Positions 55,349 to 64,000 of a DNA stretch of 64,000 bases are shown here, piece by piece. Within the stretch, counting starts at the first letter, position 1, and each line of letters begins with the position of its first letter. The DNA comes from Giesbergeria sp. (GTDB lineage: Bacteria > Pseudomonadota > Gammaproteobacteria > Burkholderiales > Burkholderiaceae_C): assembly GCF_028686475.1 (NCBI RefSeq), contig NZ_JAQUCA010000013.1, positions 1-64,000 on the forward strand, written 5' to 3'. The notes below the pieces were generated by a model. The model was not told where the DNA came from. It made no database searches and saw only the letters and a program-made list of their open reading frames with translations. A program made the translations under genes and the position numbers.

Positions 55349-55807
55349 ATGCACTCCCCCGCCCTGATTCCTGGTCTGTACGGCTTGCGCCGCCGTGTGG
55401 TTTATGTCACCCTGTACGAATTGTTGGCCATTGTGGCCGCTACCATCGGGCTGATGTGCTTGTCCAACCAAAGTGTGGGCCATTCTGGGGTGGTGGCGGT
55501 GTTGGCCTCGGCCATTGCGGTGCTATGGAATGTGCTGTTCAATACCTTGTTTGAACGCTGGGAGGCACGCCAAACCGTGCGCGGACGCAGCTTGCGCCGC
55601 CGCATGGCCCACGCGATTGGCTTTGAGGGCGGGCTGGCGCTGATTTTGATACCCGTGTTTGCTTGGTGGTTTAACGTCAGCCTGTGGCAGGCCTTGGTGA
55701 TGGATTTTTGGATGGTGCTGTTCTTTTTGCTTTACACCTTCGGCTTTAACTGGGCCTTTGACCGCATTTTTGGCCTGCCCGCCTCGGCCTGTGCTGGCCC
55801 GACTTAG
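55349..55807 (+). CDS. PACE-family (AceI-like) chlorhexidine efflux transporter
   Basis: A 152-residue membrane protein with four predicted helices, made of two related halves. Features typical of the family are RRVVYVTLYELLAIV (with the acidic Glu in the first helix), WNVLFNTLFERWE and WALVMDFWMV-like QALVMDFWMVLFFLLYTF. PACE proteins export biocides or short diamines by proton exchange. The start at 55349 (MHSPALIPGL) is preferred over 55313. Divergent from the universal stress protein gene. Confidence 0.88.
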   Translation: MHSPALIPGLYGLRRRVVYVTLYELLAIVAATIGLMCLSNQSVGHSGVVAVLASAIAVLWNVLFNTLFERWEARQTVRGRSLRRRMAHAIGFEGGLALILIPVFAWWFNVSLWQALVMDFWMVLFFLLYTFGFNWAFDRIFGLPASACAGPT

Positions 55808-55955
55808 GCATCTTGCTAAATTCGCGGCATCCAGACCATGCTTTTTAACCGGTGGCAAAAAATAGGCGTGACAGGTACGCCACCAAAGCCAGAAACGCGC
55901 TGCGTTTTGCGCTCTACCTCCTTGGTACAAAGGCCAAGGCTTCACGCACAACCCG

Positions 55956-56447
55956 ATGAACGCCCCCCATTTGCCAAAAAATCCGCCCACCTTACAAGGT
56001 TTGGTACAAGCGATTGAGCAAGCCCAGGCCGAAGACAGTTTAAGCAATCCGTTCAGCGCCACACAGTGGGAGACTCTGTCCGCCTACCTGCAACCGCACA
56101 CGCTGGCGGCCTCGCAAATTTTGTTTACCAAAGGGGTGTTAGACCGTACCTTGTATTTGGTAGAAAGCGGCAACCTGAGCGTACATTACGAAGACGAAAA
56201 ACAACGCCTGCGTATGGCGGTGGTCGGCCCCGGTTCGGTGGTGGGCGAGGGCGGGTTTTTCTCGCACCGGCCACGCAGTGCTACCGTGCAAGCCGCCGCC
56301 CCCAGCCGCCTGTGGGCCTTGCCCGCATTGCGCTTTACCGAGTTGTCCAACCGCCAGCCGGCCCTTGCTTTGGCCTTGTGCATGGCGGTGGGTGCTGTGG
56401 TCTCTAAACGCTTGGTGGACCGCCGCCGCCGCGTGGCCGCCACCTAA
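55956..56447 (+). CDS. cyclic nucleotide-binding domain protein
   Basis: A 163-residue protein with one Crp-like cNMP-binding domain (LYLVESGNLSVHYEDEKQRL, then GPGSVVGEGGFFSHRPRSATVQAA, matching the phosphate-binding cassette). It lacks the C-terminal DNA-binding helix-turn-helix of Crp, so it is likely a small sensory or regulatory protein. Ligand unclear. A gene for a Pro/Ala-rich protein follows. Confidence 0.82.
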   Translation: MNAPHLPKNPPTLQGLVQAIEQAQAEDSLSNPFSATQWETLSAYLQPHTLAASQILFTKGVLDRTLYLVESGNLSVHYEDEKQRLRMAVVGPGSVVGEGGFFSHRPRSATVQAAAPSRLWALPALRFTELSNRQPALALALCMAVGAVVSKRLVDRRRRVAAT

Positions 56448-56574
56448 AACGCCACGCATCTGTTTGAGATAACGCAGAATGTGGCCCAATAGGCCATAGA
56501 GTGGCCCTATAAGGGGTGTAGGCAAAGTACACTTCTTGCGGATTTTTACAGGTGTTATCGGAAGAAAGAATGCC

Positions 56575-57468
56575 ATGTCCTTTTTGAGCTGGTTTACGCG
56601 CAAATCTCCCCCAACCAAAGCTCACACCAGCGAGGCCTCGGGCCTGCTCAATGCCGATGCCACGGTGCCTTTGGTGCCGGGGGCTGATGGTCAACCGCTG
56701 CTGAAACCAGCCCCGGCAGAACATGCCGCCAACCGCCCCAACGAGCGCCTAGAACGGCGCGAGTTGCTCTATATCGTGGTGCGCGATGCGATGGTGCGCG
56801 CCGGGGTGCTATCGGCCAGTTACAAGTTCAAGGTGCTGTCCTTAGACCAGCGTGGGCGCCAATTTCTCATCATGATGGATTTGGCGCGCGAGTACGGCGG
56901 CGAGACCGCCCGCCTGAGCGAAATCGAAGCCCTGATTGCCCAAACGGCCAAAGCCCGCTACGACATTACTGTCTCGTCCGTGTATTGGCGCATCAATGAC
57001 CATGTGGCGGTGGGCCTGCCACAAAAGGCCGGGACACCAGGACCGGCCCCCACCATCGCACCGGCGGCTACCACGCCCCCCAGCCGCCCCGAGCGCCCCC
57101 CGCCGCCGCATCTGCGCCCACGTCCGGCAGCGGTAGGTGCCGCTGCTGCCCCCGCAGCTGCGGCCACACCTGCACCCGCCTTGGCCCCAGATTTTCCAGT
57201 CCATATCCCTGCACCCGTGGTGGCCGCGCCTGCGCCTGCCACATCGCGCTTTGACCCGATAGAGGCCGATGAGGTGGCAGCCTTTAAGCGCGCCTTGGCC
57301 AGTGCAGCAGCAGCGCGCCCAGCCAGTACAGCGGCCCCCTTGGGGGTCTCGGTGCATTCGGGGCCACTGCGCCAGCCGGTCAGTGATACCGGCTTTGCCG
57401 ACACCGAAATGCCCACCGATGCCCACGGCCCCGATTTGGGCAGCACCCAATACGGCGAGCTGCGCTAA
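56575..57468 (+). CDS. conserved hypothetical protein with Ala/Pro-rich linker
   Basis: About 297 residues from ATG 56575 (MSFLSWFTRKSPP). A folded part (~60-140) carries RRELLYIVVRDAMVRAGVL and KVLSLDQRGRQFLIMMDL. The rest is low-complexity Ala/Pro sequence, ending in a short acidic stretch. No signal peptide or catalytic motif is seen. I do not recognise a named family. The gene ends 8 bases before the stop of the convergent Kef-type antiporter. Confidence 0.7.
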   Translation: MSFLSWFTRKSPPTKAHTSEASGLLNADATVPLVPGADGQPLLKPAPAEHAANRPNERLERRELLYIVVRDAMVRAGVLSASYKFKVLSLDQRGRQFLIMMDLAREYGGETARLSEIEALIAQTAKARYDITVSSVYWRINDHVAVGLPQKAGTPGPAPTIAPAATTPPSRPERPPPPHLRPRPAAVGAAAAPAAAATPAPALAPDFPVHIPAPVVAAPAPATSRFDPIEADEVAAFKRALASAAAARPASTAAPLGVSVHSGPLRQPVSDTGFADTEMPTDAHGPDLGSTQYGELR

Positions 57469-57476
57469 ACAAGGGC

Positions 57477-59462
57477 TTAGCCGCGCAACAGTTTGTCTTG
57501 TGCGCCCACCAAAGCCAAGGGGTGCCCCGACAGCACCAGCGTATCGCCAGCGGCCAGCACCAGCGCATCGTTGGGGCTGGCCATGCGGCCATTGCCACGG
57601 CGCAGGTTCACCACCCGCACCCCCATCGCGTGCAAGGCCAGCTGCTCCAGGGGCTGGCCTATGGTTTTGGCCCCCGGTGGCAGGGTCACGCTGCTGAGGC
57701 GCTCTTGGTCGCGCTCATGCACGGTGTCATCGTCGGCCCCATGAAAATAGCCGCGCAGTAGGCTGTAACGCGCCTCGCGCTGCTCTTGCACCAAACGCAA
57801 CACACGGCGCATGGGCACGCCCACCAGCGCCAGCGCATGGCCCGCCAGCATCAAGGAGCCTTCAATCGCTTCGGGCACAATTTCGGTGGCCCCCGCCACT
57901 TGCAAGCGGTCCAGGTGCAAATCGTCTTGCGTGCGTACCACCACCGGCATTTGCGGTGCGTGGCTGCGCGTGTGGGCCAGCACTTTCAGGGCCGAGGCTA
58001 CATCCAGATAGGTAATGGCCACCGCACTGGCGCGCACCAGCCCGGCGGCCACCAAGGCTTGCAAGCGCGTGGCATCGCCATACACCACCGAATGCCCAGC
58101 AGCGGCCGCTTGGCGCACCCGGTCGGGGTCCAAGTCCAAGGCCATGTAGGGGATGCCCTCTTGCTCTAACATGCGCGCCAAGTTTTGGCCGCAACGGCCA
58201 TAGCCACAAATAATCACATGCTTGCTGGTGTCAATGGCTTTGCTGGCAATGGTGGTCATTTGCAGCGATTGCTGCAACCAATCGCTGGCCACCAGTTTCA
58301 TGACGATGTGGTTGCTGTACAAAATCAGAAACGGCGTGGCCAACATGGATAGCACCATCGCCGCCAAAATCGGGTTCATTAGCGCCGGACGCAACAGCCC
58401 ATGCGTTTGCATCAGCGCCAGCAGCACAAAGCCAAACTCGCCCGCCTGCGCCAAATACAGCCCGGTGCGTAAACTCACGCCGGTGGTCGCGCCCATGCCA
58501 CGCGCCAGCAGCAAAATAATGCCCAATTTGAGCAACAACGGCACCACCAGCAAACCGAGTACCAGCCCCCATTGCTCCACCAAGATGTGCCAATCCAGCA
58601 TCATGCCAATGGTGATGAAGAACAAGCCCAGCAGCACATCGTGAAACGGGCGGATGTCGGTGCCCACTTGGTGCCGGTATTCGGTCTCTGACACCAATAC
58701 GCCCGCAATAAAAGCCCCCAAGGCCAAGCTCAGGCCGGCCAACTCGGTCAGCCACGCCAGCCCCAAGGTAATTAGCAATAGGTTGAGCATGAACAGCTCA
58801 TCACTCTTGCGCCGCGCCACCTGCGTCAGCCACCAGCGCATCACCCCTTGGCCACCAGTGAGCAGCACCGCCACCAGCACCACCGCCTTGAGCGAGGCCC
58901 AACCCAAGGCAGGTAGCAACTCTTCTGGCGCAGCCGCCAACGCCGGAATCAACACCAGCAGCGGCACCACCGCCAAATCTTGGAACAACAAAATGCCCAT
59001 GATGCGTCGGCCATGCTCGCTTTCAATCTCGGCGCGCTCGGCCATCAGCTTGACCACAATCGCGGTGCTGCTCATGGCCAAGGTGCCGCCCAGCGCCAGC
59101 GCGGTCTGCCAACTGACATCCCAAACCCCGCCCCACCACTGTGCCAGCAACAGCGTGCCGCCAAATGCCAGCGCCATCGTCAACAACACTTGTAGCATCC
59201 CTAGGCCAAACACATCGCGCTGCATGGCGCGCAGTTTGGGCAAGCTGAACTCCAGCCCAATCGAGAACATCAAAAACACCACGCCAAATTCACCCAAGTG
59301 GCGCACGCTCTCGGAGTTTTGCGCCAGCGCCAAGGCATGGGGGCCAATCAAAATACCAGCGGCCAAATAGCCCAGCATGGGGGGCAGTTTGAGGCTACGG
59401 CAGGCCACCACACCCAGAACGGCGGCCAGTAAATAAAGCAAAGTCAAAGCAAGTGAGGACAT
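57477..59462 (-). CDS. Kef-type monovalent cation/proton antiporter
   Basis: A 661-residue CPA2 antiporter. About twelve membrane helices cover the first ~390 residues (SLALTLLYLLAAVLGVVAC, GILLFQDLAVVPLL with the conserved Asp). They are followed by a TrkA-N Rossmann domain (IICGYGRCGQNLARML) and a TrkA-C domain (SVTLPPGAKTIGQPLEQ). It moves K+ or Na+ against protons, gated by nucleotides or glutathione. Back-to-back with kdsD, with start codons about 50 bases apart. Confidence 0.93.
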   Translation of the reverse strand: MSSLALTLLYLLAAVLGVVACRSLKLPPMLGYLAAGILIGPHALALAQNSESVRHLGEFGVVFLMFSIGLEFSLPKLRAMQRDVFGLGMLQVLLTMALAFGGTLLLAQWWGGVWDVSWQTALALGGTLAMSSTAIVVKLMAERAEIESEHGRRIMGILLFQDLAVVPLLVLIPALAAAPEELLPALGWASLKAVVLVAVLLTGGQGVMRWWLTQVARRKSDELFMLNLLLITLGLAWLTELAGLSLALGAFIAGVLVSETEYRHQVGTDIRPFHDVLLGLFFITIGMMLDWHILVEQWGLVLGLLVVPLLLKLGIILLLARGMGATTGVSLRTGLYLAQAGEFGFVLLALMQTHGLLRPALMNPILAAMVLSMLATPFLILYSNHIVMKLVASDWLQQSLQMTTIASKAIDTSKHVIICGYGRCGQNLARMLEQEGIPYMALDLDPDRVRQAAAAGHSVVYGDATRLQALVAAGLVRASAVAITYLDVASALKVLAHTRSHAPQMPVVVRTQDDLHLDRLQVAGATEIVPEAIEGSLMLAGHALALVGVPMRRVLRLVQEQREARYSLLRGYFHGADDDTVHERDQERLSSVTLPPGAKTIGQPLEQLALHAMGVRVVNLRRGNGRMASPNDALVLAAGDTLVLSGHPLALVGAQDKLLRG

Positions 59463-59510
59463 ATGCGAATGCTACTCGGCTACCAAGTCCGGGGCCGATA
59501 AAATCGCCCT

Positions 59511-60512
59511 ATGCAAGCAGCCCTTGGCGCACCGCGCCCTTTTAATGCCGCCCAAGCCCTGCGCTTGGGCCGCGAGACCTTTGACATCGAAACCGCCGCC
59601 CTGCGCGCTGCCGGTCAACGCCTCGATGCCCACTTTACCCAAGCGGTGCAGACCATTCTGCACACCGTTGGGCGCGTCGTGGTGATGGGCATGGGCAAAA
59701 GCGGCCATATTGGGCGCAAAATTGCCGCCACCTTGGCCTCTACCGGCACGCCAGCACTGTTTGTGCATCCGGGCGAAGCCAGCCACGGCGATTTGGGCAT
59801 GGTGACGCGGCAAGACCTGCTGTTGGCCATCTCTCACAGTGGCGAGAGCGCCGAACTCAATGCCGTGCTGCCGGTGATTAAGCGCTTGGGTGTGCCGGTG
59901 ATTGCCCTGACCGGCAACCCGCAATCGACCTTGGCCCAACATGCCGACGCAGTGTTAGACACCCAAGTAGAGCGCGAAGCCTGCCCGCTCAATTTGGCAC
60001 CTACCGCCAGCACGGCGGTGCAATTGGCCTTGGGCGATGCCTTGGCCGTGGCGCTGTTGGATGCGCGTGGTTTTCGGGCCGAAGATTTTGCCCGCTCGCA
60101 CCCCGGTGGCGCTTTGGGGCGCAAACTGCTCACCCATGTCAGTGATGTCATGCGCCGGGGCGACGAAGTGCCGTGCGTGCCCCCCGAGGCCAGTTTTAGC
60201 ACCCTGATGCGCGAGATGAGCGCCAAGCGCTTGGGCGCATCGGCGATTGTGGATGCCCAAGGCCGGGTGCTGGGTATTTTTACCGATGGTGATTTGCGCC
60301 GTCGCTTAGAAGCTGGGGCCGATTTGCGCCACGCCAGCGCCGCCGAGTTGATGCGCCCACAGCCGCGCACCATCACCGAAAACGCCTTGGCAGTCGATGC
60401 GGCTGTGTTGATGGAAGAACACGGCATTACCAGCGTGTTGGTGTTGGACAAGCACGGCGTGCTGGTGGGCATGGTGCATATTGGCGATTTGATGCGCGCC
60501 AAAGTCATCTAA
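59511..60512 (+). CDS. kdsD: D-arabinose 5-phosphate isomerase
   Basis: A 333-residue KpsF/GutQ-family enzyme. The SIS domain has MGKSGHIGRKIAATLASTG and HPGEASHGDLGM, and ISHSGESAELNAV binds the sugar phosphate. Two CBS domains follow (~210-330). It makes arabinose 5-phosphate from ribulose 5-phosphate for Kdo and lipopolysaccharide synthesis. It is the first gene of kdsD-kdsC-lptC. Confidence 0.95.
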   Translation: MQAALGAPRPFNAAQALRLGRETFDIETAALRAAGQRLDAHFTQAVQTILHTVGRVVVMGMGKSGHIGRKIAATLASTGTPALFVHPGEASHGDLGMVTRQDLLLAISHSGESAELNAVLPVIKRLGVPVIALTGNPQSTLAQHADAVLDTQVEREACPLNLAPTASTAVQLALGDALAVALLDARGFRAEDFARSHPGGALGRKLLTHVSDVMRRGDEVPCVPPEASFSTLMREMSAKRLGASAIVDAQGRVLGIFTDGDLRRRLEAGADLRHASAAELMRPQPRTITENALAVDAAVLMEEHGITSVLVLDKHGVLVGMVHIGDLMRAKVI

Positions 60513-60543
60513 AAAATCACCACCACCCAACACAAGGCCCGCC

Positions 60544-61092
60544 ATGTCTGCCCCTACCCTGATGTTCGCCCCCGAGTTGCTGCTGCTGGCGCAAAATGTG
60601 CGTGTGGCGTTTTTTGATGTCGATGGCGTGCTAACCGATGGCGGCCTGTACATCAGCGAGCAGGGCGAAACCCTCAAGCGCTTTCATACCCTCGATGGCC
60701 ACGGCCTCAAGCTACTGCAACAAGCGGGCATCATCCCAGCGGTCATTACCGGGCGCGATTCGGCCCCCTTGCGCTTGCGCCTGAAAGCCTTGGGCATAGA
60801 ACACGCCATTTTTGGCACCGAAGACAAACGCCCCGCCGCCGAGGCTATTTTGGCCCGCTTGGGCCTAGAGTGGAGCCAAGCGGCAGCTATGGGCGACGAT
60901 TGGCCCGATTTGCCCGTGATGCGCCGCTGTGCCATCGCCTGCGCCCCGGCCCAAGCCCACGCCGAAGTGTGCGCCCAAGCCCACTACACCACCAGCGCCC
61001 CAGGCGGTGCCGGTGCAGTGCGTGAATGGTGCGATTTGCTGCTGGTGGCCAGCGGCCACTACCGCCGCCTGCTGGACAGTTACTTGGCATGA
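60544..61092 (+). CDS. kdsC: 3-deoxy-D-manno-octulosonate 8-phosphate phosphatase
   Basis: A 182-residue HAD phosphatase. The nucleophile Asp is in FFDVDGVLTDG, the Thr/Ser motif is in VITGRDSAPLRL, and GDDWPDLPVM holds the metal-binding acidic residues. It releases phosphate from Kdo 8-phosphate. It overlaps the lptC start (ATGA) and follows kdsD by 31 bases. Confidence 0.96.
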   Translation: MSAPTLMFAPELLLLAQNVRVAFFDVDGVLTDGGLYISEQGETLKRFHTLDGHGLKLLQQAGIIPAVITGRDSAPLRLRLKALGIEHAIFGTEDKRPAAEAILARLGLEWSQAAAMGDDWPDLPVMRRCAIACAPAQAHAEVCAQAHYTTSAPGGAGAVREWCDLLLVASGHYRRLLDSYLA

Positions 61093-61697
61093 GCGTGGCC
61101 CTGCACCGGCGCTGGGACAGCGTCTCTATGTATCTGCCCGTGTTGCTGATGGGCCTGCTGGCGTTGGGCACTTGGTGGCTGGTACGCAACGCGCCACAAG
61201 CCACCAAACCGGCGCAGGCCGCCGTAGCGTCGTCGAATCCAGACTACTTTATGCGCCAATTTGCCGTGCAACGCTTTGATACCAGCGGGCGCTTAGAAAG
61301 CGAAGTGCGCGGCGAAATGGCACGGCACTACCCGGCCAACGATACGCTAGAGATTGACCAAGTGCGTATCCAGGCGCGCAGCACCCAAGGCCAGCAAACC
61401 CAAGCCCGCGCCAACCGCGCCCTGAGCAACAGTGATGGCACCGAAATCCAGCTGTTTGGCGATGCCCACATTACCCGACAAGCCTCGCCCACGGCAGCAG
61501 CACAGCCCACACTAGAGTTCAGGGGCGAGTTTTTGCACCTGTGGCCGCAAACCGAGCGCGTGCGCTCGCACCTGCCGGTGCGCTTGACACGCGGCCAAGA
61601 CCAATTTACCGCCGATACGATGGAATACGACCATTCGCAACAAGTTTTGCAGCTGCAAGGCCGGGTACGCGGTACGCTAATGCCGCCACGGCGTTGA
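61089..61697 (+). CDS. lptC: LPS export protein LptC
   Basis: A 202-residue bitopic protein. An N-terminal anchor (MYLPVLLMGLLALGTWWLV) is followed by the periplasmic beta-jellyroll with FDTSGRLESEVRGEMARHY and GDAHITRQAS. It receives lipopolysaccharide from the LptBFG complex and hands it to LptA. The ATG at 61089 overlaps kdsC. The usual lptA and lptB do not follow; a convergent transporter gene overlaps its end by 21 bases. Confidence 0.92.
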   Translation: MSVALHRRWDSVSMYLPVLLMGLLALGTWWLVRNAPQATKPAQAAVASSNPDYFMRQFAVQRFDTSGRLESEVRGEMARHYPANDTLEIDQVRIQARSTQGQQTQARANRALSNSDGTEIQLFGDAHITRQASPTAAAQPTLEFRGEFLHLWPQTERVRSHLPVRLTRGQDQFTADTMEYDHSQQVLQLQGRVRGTLMPPRR

Positions 61698-62678
61698 ACA
61701 GTGGCTGGCAGCAGATTGCGGATGTGGTGGGCGCACCCCCAACACGCCAAAAAAGATACCCACCGTCACCAGCAGCAGCCCGGCTACCAAATTCCAGTGC
61801 AGTGGCTCCTGCAATAGCCACACCGCCCCGATAGCCGACAGGCCCGGCACCAGCGCGGTAATCATGGTGGAGCGCACCGGTCCAAAGTATTGCACCATGT
61901 GTGTAAAGGTGATGCCCGAAATCACCACCGAACCCACACCCTGAAACAGCATCTGAAAGGCAATCTCGCTCCACAGTGCCTGCGCCAGTTGGCTGCTCAG
62001 CAGGCCCAAGCCCACCAGCAAAGCATAAACCGGCACATAAGTGACCAGCGCAAAAGCGGTAATGGCGATGGTGGCCTGCACCGCATCGGCTCCACAGCGG
62101 CGCGCCAGCACGCTATAACAGGCCCAACAGACCGAGGCCCCCATAAACAGCAGGTCGCCACGCCAGACATCGCCGCCGTCTAGCGCTGTCAGTAAGCTGG
62201 TGCCACCCACCAACAGGTCGCCCAGCACAATCAAGGCCAAGCCGGTGGCGCGCAAGCGCGTAATGCGTTCGCGCAGTAAAAACACGGCCAGCAAGGTCGT
62301 CCACAAAGGCAAACTGCCCGGCATCAGCACCGAGGCATGGGTAGCTGGGGCATAAAAGAAGCCCGAATAGGCCAACAGGCAATACACCACGCCACCAAAC
62401 AGGCCCAATTGCAGCGTCAGGTGCAACGGCAGCGGCGAGACCCCCGCCAAACTAGAAGGCAGCGCCGCACGCGCCCCAGCACCCGCGTTGCGCCGACGCA
62501 CCAGCCACCAACCCCAAGGCACCAACACCATGCTGGCCCCCAGTACGCGCAGCCAAGCAATGTCCAAGGGGGCCAAACTGCGTTGCGCCGAGGCGCGCGC
62601 AATCAAAATGAAGGCGGTCCAAATAGCCACCGTGACAAAGGCGGCCAACAGCCCGACCGTGCGCGGAGAAAAACGCAT
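61677..62678 (-). CDS. EamA-type drug/metabolite transporter
   Basis: A 333-residue membrane protein with about ten helices in two EamA repeats (e.g. GLLAAFVTVAIWTAFILIARA at the N-terminus and LVPGLSAIGAVWLLQEPLHW in the second repeat). Such permeases export small metabolites or amino acids. Substrate not determinable. Its 3' end overlaps lptC by 21 bases, tail-to-tail, and its C-terminal codons are not conserved-looking. Confidence 0.88.
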   Translation of the reverse strand: MRFSPRTVGLLAAFVTVAIWTAFILIARASAQRSLAPLDIAWLRVLGASMVLVPWGWWLVRRRNAGAGARAALPSSLAGVSPLPLHLTLQLGLFGGVVYCLLAYSGFFYAPATHASVLMPGSLPLWTTLLAVFLLRERITRLRATGLALIVLGDLLVGGTSLLTALDGGDVWRGDLLFMGASVCWACYSVLARRCGADAVQATIAITAFALVTYVPVYALLVGLGLLSSQLAQALWSEIAFQMLFQGVGSVVISGITFTHMVQYFGPVRSTMITALVPGLSAIGAVWLLQEPLHWNLVAGLLLVTVGIFFGVLGVRPPHPQSAASHCSTPWRH

Positions 62679-62694
62679 AAAAACTGCGCCGGTC

Positions 62695-63255
62695 TCAGTG
62701 CCAGCGCAGTGGCTCCAGATGCACGCTGCCCAAGTTGCTGCTCAGGGTGAGCGCCCCTTCTTGCACCGTGGCTTGCAACTGCATACTGCGCTCGGCCAGT
62801 TGGGCCAGTTCTTGCGCCGCCTCGGATGGAATGCGCCACACTTGCAGTTTGTCCAAGCGCGTCAGTTTGTTGGCAATGCCCTTCCACCACACTTCGGCGG
62901 CATGGTTAAAGGCATACACCACCACCGCATCGGCCTTGCTGCACGCTTTGCTCAGGGGTTTGTCTTCGGGTTGACCCACTTCTATCCACAGGCGCTTGCG
63001 CCCGGTAAAGTCGGTTAAAGAAGCATCTGGGTCATCGGGGTCGGACAAGCCCGCGCCAAAGGCCAGCGTACCATCGCCGTTGCAAGTGTCTTGCAATTGG
63101 TGGGCATGGAGCGCCAACGCCACCAAGCGCACCATCATGCGCTCGTCGGTTTCGCTCGGGTGGCGCGCTAAAGTCAGGGCGTGGTCGGCGTAGTAACCGT
63201 GGTCAATGTCGGCGATTTGCAAGTTCGCTTTGAAGATGGTGGACTTGAGGGCCAT
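62695..63255 (-). CDS. yaeQ: YaeQ family protein
   Basis: A 186-residue protein of the YaeQ family (MALKSTIFKANLQIADIDHGYY, ARHPSETDERMMVRLV, RKRLWIEVGQPEDK). Its fold resembles PD-(D/E)XK nucleases, but its role is unclear; links to haemolysin expression have been suggested in enterobacteria. It lies between the DMT transporter gene and purB, all on the minus strand. Confidence 0.92.
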   Translation of the reverse strand: MALKSTIFKANLQIADIDHGYYADHALTLARHPSETDERMMVRLVALALHAHQLQDTCNGDGTLAFGAGLSDPDDPDASLTDFTGRKRLWIEVGQPEDKPLSKACSKADAVVVYAFNHAAEVWWKGIANKLTRLDKLQVWRIPSEAAQELAQLAERSMQLQATVQEGALTLSSNLGSVHLEPLRWH

Positions 63256-63262
63256 ACCAGCT

Positions 63263-64000
<738 letters not shown>

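Noticed and set aside
56455-56525. Short GGCC-type palindromes before the gene at 56575
   Set aside because: Arms of five bases with no conserved partner are expected by chance in GC-rich DNA.

Overview
The window looks like chromosomal DNA of a betaproteobacterium in the Burkholderiales, most likely Comamonadaceae. The evidence is the GC-rich coding sequence, a dmp/aph-type phenol cluster with a XylR/DmpR activator plus GntR/FCD regulators (as in Comamonas), and the kdsD-kdsC-lptC, mnmA-nudJ, rdgC and purB housekeeping genes. No rRNA, tRNA or CRISPR array was recognised.

Layout. (1) 1-5865: a gspE/pilB-type ATPase gene whose 5' end is present twice. Between the partial and the complete copy sits an AT-richer cargo: a TerY-P-like triad of von Willebrand A protein, PP2C phosphatase and protein kinase. 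(2) 5897-25372: a complete phenol-to-central-metabolism pathway, mostly on the minus strand. Multicomponent phenol hydroxylase dmpKLMNOP, a ferredoxin and a catechol 2,3-dioxygenase form the upper block. A second ferredoxin/dioxygenase pair plus a GlcG-like gene and dmpC, D, E, F, G, H and I form the lower block. Between them are a GntR/FCD regulator, an HpaI-like aldolase, an outer-membrane channel-like gene and a structured remnant resembling the right end of an IS605/TnpB element. A sigma-54-dependent activator is divergent from dmpK, with a good -24/-12 promoter between them, and is followed by a second GntR/FCD regulator.

(3) 26144-36080: a mosaic island built on isocitrate lyase. The complete aceA (34632-35951) is followed, in its direction of transcription, by two truncated aceA 3' ends (31818-32523 and 27538-28183), each with its own intrinsic terminator. 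Low-GC cargo lies after each 3' end: a secreted polysaccharide-lyase-like protein plus an unknown gene; a dynamin-like GTPase plus a toxin-antitoxin-like pair; and an HNH endonuclease plus a decayed copy of the same pair. The gspE locus has the mirror-image arrangement, with a duplicated 5' end. Repeated capture of accessory genes by recombination inside conserved host genes is the main unusual feature of the window.

(4) 36217-64000: ordinary chromosome. It holds a periplasmic binding protein, mnmA, nudJ, a TerB/DUF697-like protein, a chemoreceptor, a family-3 solute-binding protein, a GGDEF/EAL protein ending in a CZB-like zinc domain, two hemerythrins, rdgC, an Spy-like periplasmic protein, a 1500-residue GAF/PAS/GGDEF/EAL protein, an NlpC/P60 lipoprotein, a universal stress protein, a PACE-type efflux protein, a cyclic-nucleotide-binding-domain protein, a Kef-type antiporter, kdsD-kdsC-lptC, a DMT transporter, yaeQ and the 3' part of purB.

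Metabolic logic: phenol is hydroxylated to catechol (DmpKLMNOP), cleaved in the meta position (two DmpB-type enzymes, each with a reactivating ferredoxin), and degraded by the hydrolytic (DmpD) and oxidative (DmpC, DmpI, DmpH) branches to 2-oxopent-4-enoate. DmpE, DmpG and DmpF then give pyruvate and acetyl-CoA. The nearby glyoxylate-cycle enzyme AceA could support growth on acetyl-CoA, but no joint regulation is visible.
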